From: Heterodera schachtii
Taxonomy: Eukaryota > Nematoda > Chromadorea > Rhabditida > Heteroderidae
Direction of reading: 5' to 3'
Length of the DNA stretch: 64,000 bases
Assembly (NCBI GenBank): GCA_023374025.1
Contig: SIJG01000022.1
Coordinates: 1,621,290-1,685,289 of the forward strand
How positions within the stretch are numbered: position 1 is the first letter of the stretch; each line of letters begins with the position of its first letter. Positions 46,501-57,990 of this stretch are shown piece by piece. The translations under genes were made by a program, and so were the position numbers. The notes under the pieces were generated by a model. The model did no database searches. It was not told the DNA's origin and saw only the letters and a program-made list of their open reading frames with translations.

Positions 46501-46790
46501 CTGCAAATTTCGCATCACCAAGATAGAAACATACTTGTTAACATTGCTTAAAACCAAAAATTTATATTTTTTAGTGTTACCAAAAGTCATTCTGTTTTAT
46601 ACCAAATGTTGATAGACATAATATCTAAATTCCCTGAAATTAATTAATTAACTTATTTTTTGTTTTTTAATTTCAAAATTTTGTTTAAATTATGTAATGC
46701 TAATTGTCAAAAAAACGAACAAAACCCTAGTTAAATAAAACGAATAAAAGCAGAGCAGTAGCAATTGTTATGCTATTTTTTAGGACCGAA
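46500..46790 (+). repeat. Segmental duplication, copy 2 (carries the empty hAT site)
   Basis: It matches 12616-12870. At 46521-46534 it reads 'agatagaaacatac', where copy 1 reads 'agatggaaaacat', then the 1.1-kb element, then 'gaaaacatac'. Confidence 0.75.
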
Positions 46791-46964
46791 TATTTTATAA
46801 CTACAAGAAAAAATGAGTAATTCTAACTTTAATTTAATTCTATTCGATGTAATTTTAAAAATAAAAAATAAAATAAAACATAAAACCAAAATAGGCATTA
46901 AAAACCCGCAAATTTCTGGGTGTAAAATTACAAAATTTATTCAATGTAAAAAATACCGTATTAT

Positions 46965-49900
46965 CTCCCCCCCCCCCCCCTCCCGCTCTCGCTTCACTCT
47001 CCTCCGCCCACTCACATCTCTCCCCCCCCCCTCCCGCTCTCGCTGTCCGTGTCTGGTCCCGGTCCCGACCAACCCTAATTCAGACCCCGATTTCATTTAA
47101 TTCCGAATTTTTTCGTTCCCTTCTCCCTGTGCTCTCTTCACCCCTCTCCCTGTTTTCTTCTCCCTTTCCTTTTCTCTTTCTCTTACTCTCCCGTCTCGCC
47201 CATCTCTCCCCCCCCCCCCTCCCTCTCCTCGCTTTACTCTCCTCCCACTCTCCCATCTCCCCCCCCCCCCCTCTCTCGCTTCACTCTCCTCCGCCCCCTC
47301 CCCTCCCCCCCCCCCCCCTCCCGCTCTCGCTTCACTCTCCTCCGCCCACTCACATCTCTCTCTCTCCCTCCCCCTCTCGCTTCACTCTCCTCCGCCCACT
47401 CACATCTCTCTCTCTCTCCCTCCCCCTCTCGCTTCACTCTCCTCCGCCCACTCCCATCTCTCTCTCTCCCTCCCCCTCTCCCTTTCCTCCCCTCCCCCTC
47501 ACCCATCTCTCCCTCTCCCCCCCCCTCTCGCTTCACTCTCCTCCGCCCACTCACATCTCTCTCTCTCTCCCTCCCCCTCTCGCTTCACTCTCCTCCGCCC
47601 ACTCACATCTCTCTCTCATCCCGTCCATTATTCGTCACTGCCTTTTCCCACCTAATCTAAAAAACAACGCCAACACATTCCCACGCTGTAACGGCTGACA
47701 CACTGTGCAAAGCTGCTTCAATTGGTCCCCCTTTGATCGATACAATCGCATGCACATAAATTTTACGTTGGCTTCCATTTTGTCGGATTCCAACTTCCTA
47801 GCGCTAAACTCATGTATTCAGATTAGGGTTGGTCGGGACCGGGAATTTTGGCAAAACCGGGATTTTTCGGATTTAAAAACCGGGACTTTTTGGCTGGGAA
47901 AACCGGAAATTTCCCGGTCCCGGTCAAAACCGGGACTTCGGTACGCAGTTGTCCGTGTCTTGGTCCCGGTCCCGACCAACCCTAATTCCGACCCCCGATT
48001 TTCATTTAATTCCGAATTTTTTCGTTCCCTTCTCCCTGTGCTCTCTTCACCCCTCTCCCTGTTTTCTTCTCCCTTTCCTTTTCTCTTTCTCTTACTCTCC
48101 CGTCTCGCCCATCTCTCCCCCCCCCCCTCCCTCTCTCGCTTTACTCTCCTCCCCCTCTCCCATCTCCCCCCCCCCCCCCGCTCTCGCTTCTCTCTCCTCC
48201 GCCCACTCACATCTCTCCCCCCCCCCTCCCCCTCTCGCTTCACTCTCCTCCGCCCACTCACATCTCTCTCTCTCCCCCCCCCTCTCTCTTCCCTCTCCTC
48301 CGCCCACTCACATCTCTCTCTCTCTCCCTCCCCCTCTCGCTTCACTCTCCTCCGCCCACTCCCATCTCTCTCTCTCCCTCCCCCTCTCGCTTCACTCTCC
48401 TCCCCCTCTCCCATCTCTCTCTCTCCCTCCCCCTCTCGCTTCACTCTCCTCCGCCCACTCCCATCTCTCTCTCTCCCTCCCCCTCTCGCTTCACTCTCCT
48501 CCGCCCACTCACATCTCTCTCTCTCTCCCTCCCCCTCTCGCTTCACTCTCCTCCCCCTCTCCCATCTCTCTCTCATCCCGTCCATTATTCGTCACTGCCT
48601 TTTCCCACCTAATCTAAAAAACAACGCCAACACATTCCCACGCTGTAACGGCTGACACACTGTGCAAAGCTGCTTCAATTGGTCCCCCTTTGATCGATAC
48701 AATCGCATGCACATAAATTTTACGTTGGCTTCCATTTTGTCGGATTCCAACTTCCTAGCGCTAAACTCATGTATTCAGATTAGGGTTGGTCGGGACCGGG
48801 AATTTTGGCAAAACCGGGATTTTTCGGATTTAAAAACCGGGACTTTTTGGCTGGGAAAACCGGAAATTTCCCGGTCCCGGTCAAAACCGGGACTTCGGTA
48901 CGCAGTTGTACGTGTCTTGGTCCCGGTCCCGACCAACCCTAATTCCGACCCCGATTTTCATTTAATTCCGAATTTTTTCGTTCCCTTCTCCCTGTGCTCT
49001 CTTCACCCCTCTCCCTGTTTTCTTCTCCCTTTCCTTTTCTCTTTCTCTTACTCTCCCGTCTCGCCCATCTCCCCCCCCCCCCCCTCCCTCTCTCGCTTTA
49101 CTCTCCTCCCCCTCTCCCATCTCCCCCCCCCCTCCCTCTCTCGCTTCACTCTCCTCCGCCCACTCACATCTCTCCCCCCCCCCTCCCGCTCTCGCTTCAC
49201 TCTCCTCCGCCCACTCACATCTCTCTCTCTCCCTCCCCCTCTCGCTTCACTCTCCTCCGCCCACTCACATCTCTCTCTCTCTCCCTCCCCCTCTCGCTTC
49301 ACTCTCCTCCGCCCACTCCCATCTCTCTCTCTCCCTCCCCCTCTCGCTTCACTCTCCTCCCCCTCTCCCATCTCTCTCTCATCCCGTCCATTATTCGTCA
49401 CTGCCTTTTCCTACCTAATCTAAAAAACAACGCCAACACATTCCCACGCTGTAACGGCTGACACACTGTGCAAAGCTGCTTCAATTGGTCCCCCTTTGAT
49501 CGATACAATCGCATGCACATAAATTTTACGTTGGCTTCCATTTTGTCGGATTCCAACTTCCTAGCGCTAAACTCATGTATTCAGATTAGGGTTGGTCGGG
49601 ACCGGGAATTTTGGCAAAACCGGGATTTTTCGGATTTAAAAACCGGGACTTTTTGGCTGGGTAAAACCGGAAATTTCCCGGTCCCGGTCAAAACCGGGAC
49701 TTCGGTACGCAGTTGTCCGTGTCTTGGTCCCGGTCCCGACCAACCCTAATTCCGACCCCGATTTTCATTTAATTCCGAATTTTTTCGTTCCCTTCTCCCT
49801 GTGCTCTCTTCACCCCTCTCCCTGTTTTCTTCTCCCTTTCCTTTTCTCTTTCTCTTACTCTCCCGTCTCGCCCATCTCTCCCCCCCCCCTCCCTCTCTCG

Positions 49901-50285
49901 CTTCACTCTCCTCCGCCCACTCACATCTCTCTCTCTCCCTCCCCCTCTCGCTTCACTCTCCTCCGTCCACTCACATCTCTCCCCCCCCTCCCGCTCTCGC
50001 TTCACTCTCCTCCGCCCACTCACATCTCTCTCTCTCCCTCCCCCTCTCGCTTCACTCTCCTCCGCCCACTCACATCTCTCTCTCTCTCCCTCCCCCTCTC
50101 GCTTCACTCTCCTCCGCCCACTCCCATCTCTCTCTCTCCCTCCCCCTCTCGCTTCACTCTCCTCCCCCTCTCCCATCTCTCTCTCATCCCGTCCATTATT
50201 CGTCACTGCCTTTTCCCACCTAATCTAAAAAACAACGCCAACACATTCCCACGCTGTAACGGCTGACACACTGTGCAAAGCTGCT
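46965..50285. repeat. CT-rich macrosatellite with embedded MITE
   Basis: Three full units start at the same sequence (gtgcaaagctgcttcaattg) at 48660, 49466 and 47704, about 957 and 806 bp apart, with partial units at both ends. Each unit has about 120 bp of unique sequence, a ~161-bp MITE, about 100 bp more, and then a CT-rich inner minisatellite (unit of about 46-48 bp containing 'cgcttcactctcctccgccc' and 'actcacatctctctctc') of variable copy number. ORFs of up to 316 residues on + (Ser/Pro/Leu) and 255 on - (Arg/Glu/Gly) are repeat translations. Confidence 0.9.
47824..47984. mobile_element. 161-bp hAT-like MITE, 'CCGGGA' family (also near 48783-48942 and 49589-49748)
   Basis: Inverted termini TAGGGTTGGTCGGGACCGGG and CCCGGTCCCGACCAACCCTA. 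Flanks are ATTCAGAT on the left and ATTCCGAC on the right; the right flank of the partial unit at 47083 is ATTCAGAC, so an 8-bp duplication is likely. The word CCGGGA is iterated inside. It was amplified with the satellite unit. Confidence 0.75.
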
Positions 50286-50360
50286 TCAATTTTATTTTTT
50301 ATCCAGCCCCCGATTAATCATTTTCAGAAAATTTTTCGTTTTCTTTGCATACTATCCTTT

Positions 50361-50839
50361 GGTAATAGTACCGATGGTACCCCCCCCCCCTTTTTCGAGA
50401 AATTAAATTTTTAAAATTTTTTTTCGAGTAAAGACTGTATTAGGGGTTTTAAGGGTCGGAGAATCCGAATCTGACATTAATTTCGACCTAGGCCGAACCC
50501 CAGACCCGAATTCGAGAAAAAAGTCAAAATTCTAAATTTTCGAATTTCTCATTTTTTTGTCTAAACATGGTTTAGATGATTTTTTATTAATGAATTGTCG
50601 ACTTTTAGTGTATTTCCCTATATCTAATTCGCTTTTTAGGCCTAAAATGAGGAATTCGAAAATTTGAATTTTCGACTTTTTGCTCGAATTCGGGTCCGGG
50701 ATTCGACCTAGGTCTAAATTAATGTCAGATTCGGATTCTCCGACCCTTAAAACCCCTAATACAGTCTTTAATCGAAATTTTTTTTAAAAAATTTCATTTT
50801 TCGAAAAAGGGGGGGTACCATCGGTACTATTTATTACCT
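50361..50839. mobile_element. Foldback element, GGTAATA/GGTACC(C)n family
   Basis: Arms of about 230 bp are near-perfect reverse complements (outer GGTAATAGTACCGATGGTAC, then a C/G run, 'ggggttttaagggtcggaga', 'ttcgacctagg') around a centre near 50600. Flanks TATCCTTT and TATCGTTT suggest an 8-bp duplication with one mismatch. A second, smaller member is at 61076-61406. Confidence 0.8.
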
Positions 50840-51002
50840 ATCGTTTTTATTAATTTTTTTTTTTTTGCAACAAAATTTTCCCAAAATGCTGGTTTTTCTT
50901 GAACAATCCCTCCCCCCTATCTCTGCTCTCTCACTGACTCCTCCAAATTCGCTTCTCACTCTCTTGCTTTCTCTGTCTCTCTCCTTTTTCTTCTCTCACT
51001 TG

Positions 51003-51443
51003 CAGGGACGGTCCCAGGGGGGGGGGGGGGGTACGTACCCCCCCCCCCCCCAAGGCCCCTCCGCACCCGAAATTTTTAAGGAAAAAATATTACTTTTGCT
51101 GAAAATTTTAGATTTTCCTTGGTGGTACCCCCCCCAGACCTAGCCTCTCACCCAAATTTTCCAAAAAATGTCACTAAATTTTCAAAAAATCGGCATTTTT
51201 TGATGAAAATCTCCCAAAAATGGCTCAAAATAGCAAAATTCTTCACTTTTTTGGACAAAATTTGTTAACAAAAATGCAAAAATTTTCCCGGCGGCGCCTA
51301 CGGACCCCTTGTTTCCCCCAAAAGTTTTCTGGAAAAACCGCCGCAAAAAAAAAGCAGTGAAAAGCAAAAAAAAAAAAAAAGGTCGTTGCCCGGGGGGGGG
51401 GTGGTACCCCCCCCCCCAAAACGAAATCCTGGGACCGTCCCTG
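51003..51443. mobile_element. CAGGGACGG-type hAT-like element
   Basis: Inverted termini GCAGGGACGGTCCCAGG and CCTGGGACCGTCCCTGC are followed inward by G/C runs and GGTACCCCC. The interior has the GC hairpin (51287-51308). No exact target duplication. Confidence 0.7.
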
Positions 51444-51800
51444 CTCCATGGTAGTTTATTGTCGTATGTTTTTTTTTTTGCTTTGGTATCTAACGGAATA
51501 AATTCGACTATGAAAATCACGGAACTTTCATGAGATTGTTGCGGGTGGGTCCATTCCCAATGTTAGACATTACGTTAAATTAACTTGTAATAGCAAAATT
51601 TTTTAATTGATTAAAGGAATAAATTAAAATTTAAAAAATCTATGCCCTAAAGCACTCCCCTTCGCACAGGCAATGTTTTGAAATGCTTGGAAAAAATTTA
51701 AAATCAATTTGGCATTGGCAATATGAAAAAAGGTTAAAAATATTGTACAAAGTGCTATAAAATGATTTTGTTGGTTTAATCAGTGCGCCATTTCTTAATG
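51444..51800. other. Spacer
   Basis: No feature was seen between the transposon and the 3' end of the BTB-BACK-MATH pseudogene. Confidence 0.4.
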
Positions 51801-51802
51801 AA

Positions 51803-54570
51803 TTAATTATCTTCGAATGGTTCGCCAATGGTCACTTCCACCGTTACATTCACCGTGTCCTCCCCACTGTCGTACCACCCATTGTCCGGGGACATCAATT
51901 CCTGAAATAAATTTTAAATTTGCTTTTAAATTGCATTTATAATTTGGCATTTAAGGAGAGCCAGCGGGGAAGGTTAAAACGTTTAAAGCGGAGGTAAAAG
52001 AACCATAAAAGGGAAGTGCTAATGGGATGGCATTGGTAGCTCAGACGGAAAGAGCACTGGTTTGGGTGGGAAGCCGCCGATCGCCGCCATCTGAGGTCGA
52101 GGGTTCGATTCCTTTCCAGGTCTACCATTTTTCCCAACCCTCACTGGTATTTACCAACCAAAAATGAAACAACGCCAATAAAATCCCGTCGTTGATAAAA
52201 GGGAGTTGCGCAGTCGTTTTTGTCAATGACATGGTCAAGTTTCCCTTCTTTTTTACAAATAATTCGAAGTGTTGTCCAAAAAGGGTATTCCCGCATTGGG
52301 CCTTAATTAAATATAAATTAGAATTTAGTTCGACATTCTTATGTTCTGTAAGGGAACCGCCCATTTCGGCACCGTCGCTCTAACAACTTTTCTCATTATC
52401 AATCAAATTAAATATTTTGGATCATTCGATATCTCTTAAGGTTTCTATAATAACATGCAAAAAAATTTCATCAATTAACAAAAAAATTATGGCAAAAAAC
52501 ATCAAAAATTGACTAATTCTTGGCTTTTTCTGCGCCGCATGTCAAAATTTTAACTTTAAAATTCACTAATCAAAAAAGTTAATTATTCATTAATTAGCAC
52601 GTTCCTTAAAATGGTAAACCAAAAATGACTTAAATCGAGAAATTTTGAAAAAAAACTTTCTACAAATCATATTAAAAGCACAAAATTTACAACAAAATTT
52701 GTTTTCGGCTGAGGGTTCAGACTGCTCTCCGGATGAACAATTTTGAGTCAATAAATACTGTAAAATACTTTTTTCTTAAGAATTACAGTATACCAAAATT
52801 CAGCGTACGGTGTATTAAGGATAAAGTTTTTACTGGGAATTTTGAAGCATAATTTTTTTTTTTAATTTCACGATTTCAAGATATTTTACAGTTCACCAGT
52901 TTCTAGTATCAAAATTATTCTGCAAAAATTATTCATACAAAATTAATCATTTAATCTTTTTCAACAAATATTCTGGAAAAAAATGATTGGATTTGAGGCG
53001 AAAAAAATAGGAGACTATTTACTTTATTATAGATTAAATAATAAAATTACCCACCAATATTTTCGGCATCGCATTGCATAAAAAAACATAATAAACTTCT
53101 TTCTTTAACTGCTAATATTTTCCACGGGACTCCTTTGATGTGCACAATTTCGCTGCTTTGTCTTCCGCCATTTTGACCAAACTCAGAGAATTTTTCGATT
53201 TTCATAAGAAAAATTCCCTTGGGTTTGTACGGGTCTTAACCATGAGAATTCAATAATTATGAGAGAAGCTCGACAATCTCAGTTAAAATTCTCGGGTTTT
53301 TCACAATTTTGTAAATTTTAAGCCACCTTTCAAAATAAATTAAATAAAATATTTTTATGTTTAATATGTACCATCATAAGGCGCACGTCTTTGATGTGTT
53401 GAAAAACGTTGTGGGTACTGCTCGGACACGCTGCGATTTCCATGCAAATACTCCTTCACTATAAACAGTTCGTCGTTGGTCAACACACCGGACGGAACTG
53501 TCAATAAAAGCATTTATTTGTTGAAGGCGAAAGTCATTTTCAATATAATTTAATGCCCCAAGAAAGAGAGAAAGTGAAATAATAATAAAAATAATTTATG
53601 AATTAATTGAGTAATATTACTTAATTGTTAAATTTAGAAGATAAATATTTCCCGTTTTGGATTGAATTTTTTTAAAATTTAGACCGATGAAATTAGTGTT
53701 ATTTAGTTTTTCAAATTACCAATAAATTTGTAAAAATCCTCTTGTTGAATGAGTGAAAAGCGTATTTTGGAAAGTGCTGGGCCAAGCATTGCACGGCGAT
53801 TCTCCGGCGAACATTCAATCAAATTTTGACGGCACTGTTCGTTGGCCCAAAGGATTGCCTTGAAAAAAAGTAAGAAATTGTTTAAAATTTGGTAAATATT
53901 ACAGAATGCCAAATTGCAATTTAGTTTTTGATTTGCAACTGATCACGGCTCAGAAATTTGGCACAGCAAAGATTTGTCGATTTGTAGGATTTGTTCCGAT
54001 TGAATCAATTCATTCGCGTTCCGATCAATGTAATCCAAACAACGGAGAGCAAAGCCCCAAAACAAAATTAAAATTATGAAAAAAGACAATAAAATTTTAA
54101 TGGTTTTTTAAAAGTTCAGTGAAAATATAATATTTATATAAAAACAATATTTAAACATTTTAATTTTGAAATTTTATTTTTTTATAATTCAGTTTAGAAA
54201 TTAAATATTTCTTTTAATTTGATTTGTAGAAATTATATTTATTTTTTTCATTGCATTCAATTAAATTTTAAATTAAATTATTGCACTTCTTCTCCAAGAA
54301 AATTGGCCATTGCAAACGCGAGGAAAACATTGCTCAGTTTTGACAGATCGCAATTTGAAATGGCATTGATCAGCCCAGGGATATTGTATTTTTAGCTTAA
54401 TTTTAATAATAAATATTTAAAATTTTATTATTTCCAATTTTACCCCCATAAAACACTTCCATTGCATTGTCAACGCTCACTCCGCCCAAATCATCTGCAT
54501 AAATGAAGCTGAGAATGGCCTTGAACACATCAGCATCAAATCGCTGATCTCCACTGGGCTAATCACTTCA
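51803..54570 (-). pseudogene. BTB-BACK-MATH domain protein, broken in its BTB and BACK parts
   Basis: Domains in order on the minus strand: BTB end (VFKAILSFIYADDLGG, 54445-54565), the linking helix (YNIPGLINAISNCDLSKLSN, about 54285-54400), BACK (CLDYIDRNANELIQSEQILQ, 53903-54055; AILWANEQCRQNLIECSPEN and RRAMLGPALSKIRFSLI, 53720-53858; VPSGVLTNDELF, 53372-53497), and MATH (KIEKFSEFGQNGG ... IVHIKGVPWKILAV, 53051-53234; LYLIKAQCGNTLFGQHFELF, 52155-52377; ELMSPDNGWYDSGEDTVNVT, 51803-51901). From 53858 down, every junction is GT/AG and in phase, ending in TAA. Upstream there are lesions: a missing base after VEISD in BTB (about 54535), an extra base near 53975, an in-frame TAA near 53925, and no AG acceptor before FALRCLDY. 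Such proteins usually act as substrate adaptors for Cullin-3 ligases (family knowledge). Sequencing error could mimic some lesions, but four are hard to dismiss. Confidence 0.8.
52029..52127 (+). other. tRNA-like sequence (SINE or tRNA pseudogene) in an intron of the MATH part
   Basis: A-box-like TAGCTCAGACGG with a GCTC/GAGC D-stem, and a T-arm with B box GGGTTCGATTCC (52101-52112). The anticodon region is expanded with 'ccgccgatcgccgcc', and acceptor ends do not pair. It is opposite in strand to the host gene. Confidence 0.6.
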
Positions 54571-54609
54571 GCTTCAATTTTTTTTTAATTTTTCACATCC
54601 CTTCTCGTC

Positions 54610-55022
54610 AATTTTCTACATTTATAATGGACACAACCGGACGCCAGTGATACCGTTTTGTAGAGCTCATCGAGCTGTACAAAAAAGCCGCTGGTACCGG
54701 CACGCTTAGCTTGGATTGGCCATCGACAGGGTCGGGGGCGAGGTTAAAGGTCATCCGGCAGATGTGCCCGACCCATGACGGGCTCCAAGTGCATGGATCG
54801 AGAACCGATCAGGCCTGGGAGATAGCCCTTGAAAAAACTGAACAAAAAATTGTTCTTAACCGGGCCGGTCCGGATTCCGGATCAGGCACTTTTGGTGCCC
54901 CGAAAGTGGTGTGATCGGCTTCCGGAAAATACCAATCAATCACTGAGTTTTTTCGGATCGCCCACACTGAGTTTTTTTTTTCGCATCGACCTAGCAGCTT
55001 CTTCATCGACAGCTTCAGACCC
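54610..55022. other. GC-rich unassigned patch
   Basis: It contains 'agagctcatcgagct', 'ggccggtccggattccgg' and 'tttttcggatcgcccacactg'. No frame looks coding with confidence; repeat-like wording suggests transposon remains into which the next MITE inserted. Confidence 0.3.
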
Positions 55023-55030
55023 GTGATGAG

Positions 55031-55499
55031 TAGGGCCCGGATTTTTAGTGGCAAAAAATCCCAAATAATTAACTAAATAGTGACCAAAAATGCCTAAATA
55101 GTGGCGAAAAAGTTCCAAATTTAGGGGGTGTAATTTTTTAAATAGCTGTTTTTAATTTGAAAATAATTTAAATTAAGGCAAACAATTTTATTCAATGATG
55201 CAGTTACAAAATATTTCTTAGCAAATATTGAACAAGAAAAAAAATTTGGGGGAAGAATTTTTGTGATAATTTTCCAATTCTTAGGGGTGTATTTTTGAAA
55301 AATTTTAGGCCGATTCATTTTAGTGGCCAACTTCCGAAATAGTTTTTTTTTAATGGCGAAGCTCCAAAATAGTGATTCCTAGTGATGAATAATGGCGTTA
55401 AAACGAAGAATTTCCGAGCTAAAAATGTGTTTTTCATGCATTTCTCGTCGAAATAAAGCCGCAGAAAAAATAGTTAAAAAACTAAGAACCCGGGCCCTA
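55031..55499. mobile_element. hAT-like MITE, TAGGGCCCGG family
   Basis: Termini TAGGGCCCGG and CCGGGCCCTA, with 8-bp duplication GTGATGAG (55023-55030 and 55500-55507). It is 469 bp and non-coding. The inner segment 'cgaaataaagccg' recurs at the edge of the palindrome near 7460. Confidence 0.9.
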
Positions 55500-55554
55500 G
55501 TGATGAGAAGCAAAGCGAGAATTTTGAGGCTGAATAAACCACCAGTTTTTGCAG

Positions 55555-56025
55555 ATTTTCACGTGAAATTAAAAATCTTGAAAAACTGAGCAAAGAATTG
55601 AGCAACTACGGATTGGACCACATCGCTTATGCCTTTGTTCGGGGCGTTAGGTGAACACAGAAGAAAGAAAAAATGCCATAAATTATTAAAATAATCATAT
55701 TTATTTAAAATTAAAATTGAATTTTGTTTTGTACATCAATATTAATTAATTTAATTGCAGAGTGGACATGTACTGCTCCAACTGCGGCGAAAGACTGAGC
55801 AACATTGATGAGCTGTGTTACTGTCCGATTGCTGAAGACAAATGCCACCACCGCACTTGGTAGGAAAAAAAAAATATGTTTTTGCAAATAATTAAAAAGT
55901 TTTTTTGGCTTTTATTTTTTTTGTTTCGTATTAGCTAAAATAAACTAAAGAATTACTTTTTAATTGCGTTATCATTCTATTTCAGCTGTTCGCGCAACAA
56001 CAATCGAGCGTTGACCTTTTACTGA
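55555..56025 (+). CDS. 3' part of a small Cys-rich (possible zinc-ribbon) protein gene
   Basis: Three exons: 55555-55650, 55761-55859 and 55986-56025, stop TGA 56023-56025. Acceptors end GCAG, GCAG and TCAG; donors are GTGAAC and GTAGGA; phases agree (2, 2). The joined C-terminal 77 residues hold a helix (REIKNLEKLSKELSNYGLDH), then a Cys cluster CSNCGERLSNIDELCYCPIA ... KCHHRTCCSRNNN, with spacing CxxC...CxC...C...CC that suggests metal binding. The family is not recognised. Upstream exons were not found: the MITE at 55031-55499 lies in the preceding intron and the sequence before it is repeat-like. The gene may be partial. Confidence 0.5.
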
Positions 56026-56240
56026 TTGACTATTTGAAAAAGGAAAAAAGAGACGATTACTGTCAATCAAATTGAAATTTCTCAAATTAAAATTTCTGCA
56101 ACAATTTGTGGTTTCTTTATGAGTTGTTTAAAAAATGGATTTTAATTGTGCTTTCTCATTAAGAATCCGCGGCTTTTTGGACTAAATTTTTATAAAGAAA
56201 ATTTGCATATGGTATTGAGATTATTTGGCCTGCATTCGAA

Positions 56241-56307
56241 TGTCCAGTGGTGTAGCGTTAATGCGCCAATCAGCGTTGTTTAAGCCACAGGTTCGGTTCC
56301 ACTGCAT
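56241..56307 (+). other. tRNA-like sequence
   Basis: A-box-like TGGTGTAGCGTTAATGC and B-box-like AGGTTCGGTTCC about 35 bases apart. No clean acceptor stem, so a SINE head or pseudogene rather than a working tRNA. Confidence 0.5.
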
Positions 56308-56600
56308 GTAAATTCTTTTATTTTAAATTTTTGCTTTTTATGCCAAGTAAATTATCAAAAGTTGTTTATAATACAAGACTTTATTTTAATTTTTTAAAAT
56401 TCACTTTTATACATAAAATATCTCAATAAAAAATTAGACAAAAAATTTTTTCAAGTCGACATGATATTTAGTTCATCTTTATGTTTAATTTAATTTCTTA
56501 TTTAATTGAAAAAATTAAAATAAAGATTTTGTTTCATAAAAAATGTTTTTAATAATAACATTGCATAAAAAGCAAAAATAAAAATTGTAAAATGTTTGAG

Positions 56601-56665
56601 CATGTAGAGATTCGAACCTGAGACCCAAAAAATTTGACTCTACACCAATTGATGCTTAAATGTAA
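56601..56665 (-). other. tRNA-like sequence
   Basis: On the minus strand, TTGGTGTAGAGTCAAAT (A-box-like) precedes AGGTTCGAATCTC (B box). The cloverleaf is incomplete. Confidence 0.5.
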
Positions 56666-56852
56666 ATTATAAAAAGCTAAAAAGTTTGGCACGTCATAAC
56701 TCGGCACTCGTGCTTATTTGGCAGAAAATAAAAACATTTTTCTTAAGAACCCATGGAGCCATTCACCCACCATCTATTGATTTGCTTTTTATTCATTGAT
56801 TAACATATTCAAATATAATTAGTTAAAAAATTAAATTAAATATACCAATATA

Positions 56853-57550
56853 ACGGGCCAGGACGTTTTCGCGCCGCCGTTTTCGCGCCAGGACGTTTTC
56901 GCGCGAACCGTTTTCGCGCGGGGGTCGTTTTCGCGCCAGTGCGTTTTTAGCATTATAATTTGGGACCGGATTTATATGGACAAAAAATCCAAAAAATGGA
57001 TTATAACATAGAAAAAAAATCGAAAAATATGGACGAACGATGGACAAAAAATTTCTGAAAAATGGCTTGAATTTTCGAAAAATTCATAAACCCTTTTGAG
57101 AGCTTAAAATAGTCTAATGAGTTTAAAAATACCCAAAATAATCTTTTCCTCCAGCGGGATTCGAACCTGATCTCCCCGTCCTGGTTCAGAATCCCAGATA
57201 CGCAGGGATTCTGCGGCCATAGCGATGCCCTAATTGAAACCTGATTTCAGATTCTGATCAGCAGGGTCTGGAACTAATTTACTTGATCAGCGGCATAAAT
57301 TAATTAGCCCCAAAAAACTTTTTTGAAAATTTTCCGACTTCCGGTTTCCGACGTTTTTGGGGTCGGAATTCCGATTTCCGAATTTAGTAAAAAAAAAAAA
57401 AGAATTTTCTCTAATACACGTATTTCTTTTACATATATGCACCCGCGCGAAAACGTCCCTGGCAACGTCCCTGGCGCGAAAATGGCGGCGCGAAAACGGC
57501 GGCGCGAAAACGGCAGCGCGAAAACGGCGGCGCGAAAACGACCCCGACCA
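56853..57550. mobile_element. hAT-like MITE, 'TTTTCGCGCC' family
   Basis: Both ends iterate CGTTTTCGCGCC (left, 56860-56940) or GGCGCGAAAACG (right, 57427-57545). An 8-bp duplication CCAATATA flanks the element (56845-56852 and 57551-57558). The outermost bases are only partly complementary (ACGGGCCAGG against TGGTCGGGG). The centre holds a tRNA-like sequence (about 57150-57235, minus). Confidence 0.8.
57150..57235 (-). other. tRNA-like sequence inside the MITE
   Basis: On the minus strand, B box GGTTCGAATCCCGC with upstream TATGGCCGCAGAATCCC. It is degenerate, with no closed cloverleaf by eye. Confidence 0.5.
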
Positions 57551-57558
57551 CCAATATA

Positions 57559-57985
57559 AAATATTTATTTTGCTTAATAAAATTTATTTGCTTTGCTTGA
57601 TTGCTGTGGCTTTGTGTGGTATATACGGTTTAGGGCCGAAACACAAATAATAATTAATTTAAATTATTTAACCCAAAGAGACACCGTACTGATGGGGCCC
57701 GGTCTCTTTCGGTTAAATTTGCACGTTTCGCGAAGTGCCCGTTTTTGCACTGTCGCGAAACTACCCATTTTTACCACCATTTTTGCACTGCCGCGAAGTG
57801 CCACATTTTTTTTTTTTTTTTTTTGCACTTGTCGCGAAATGACATAGCACCTTTTTCGCTCATTAAGCCAATGGATAACATTATCCAAACAAAGTCTTGG
57901 CTTAACGAGTTTGATCTATCCGAGTCCAGATAAAAAATACAACTTCTAAAATTTGTGTTAATGCTCATAATTCGTTTATGTTAAT
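57559..57985. other. Spacer with 'TTTCGCGAAGTGC' word repeats
   Basis: At 57690-57845 the words 'tttcgcgaagtgc', 'gcactgtcgcgaa' and 'gcactgccgcgaagtgcc' are iterated, in the style of the MITE ends, with no bounded element recognised. Confidence 0.4.
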
Positions 57986-57990
57986 GTAGA

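Noticed and set aside
47129..49461. Long Ser/Pro-rich (+) and Arg/Glu-rich (-) ORFs, up to 316 residues
   Set aside because: They are translations of the CT-rich macrosatellite in several frames at once.
52029..52127. Functional tRNA gene
   Set aside because: The acceptor stem does not pair and the anticodon region is expanded, so it is called tRNA-like only.
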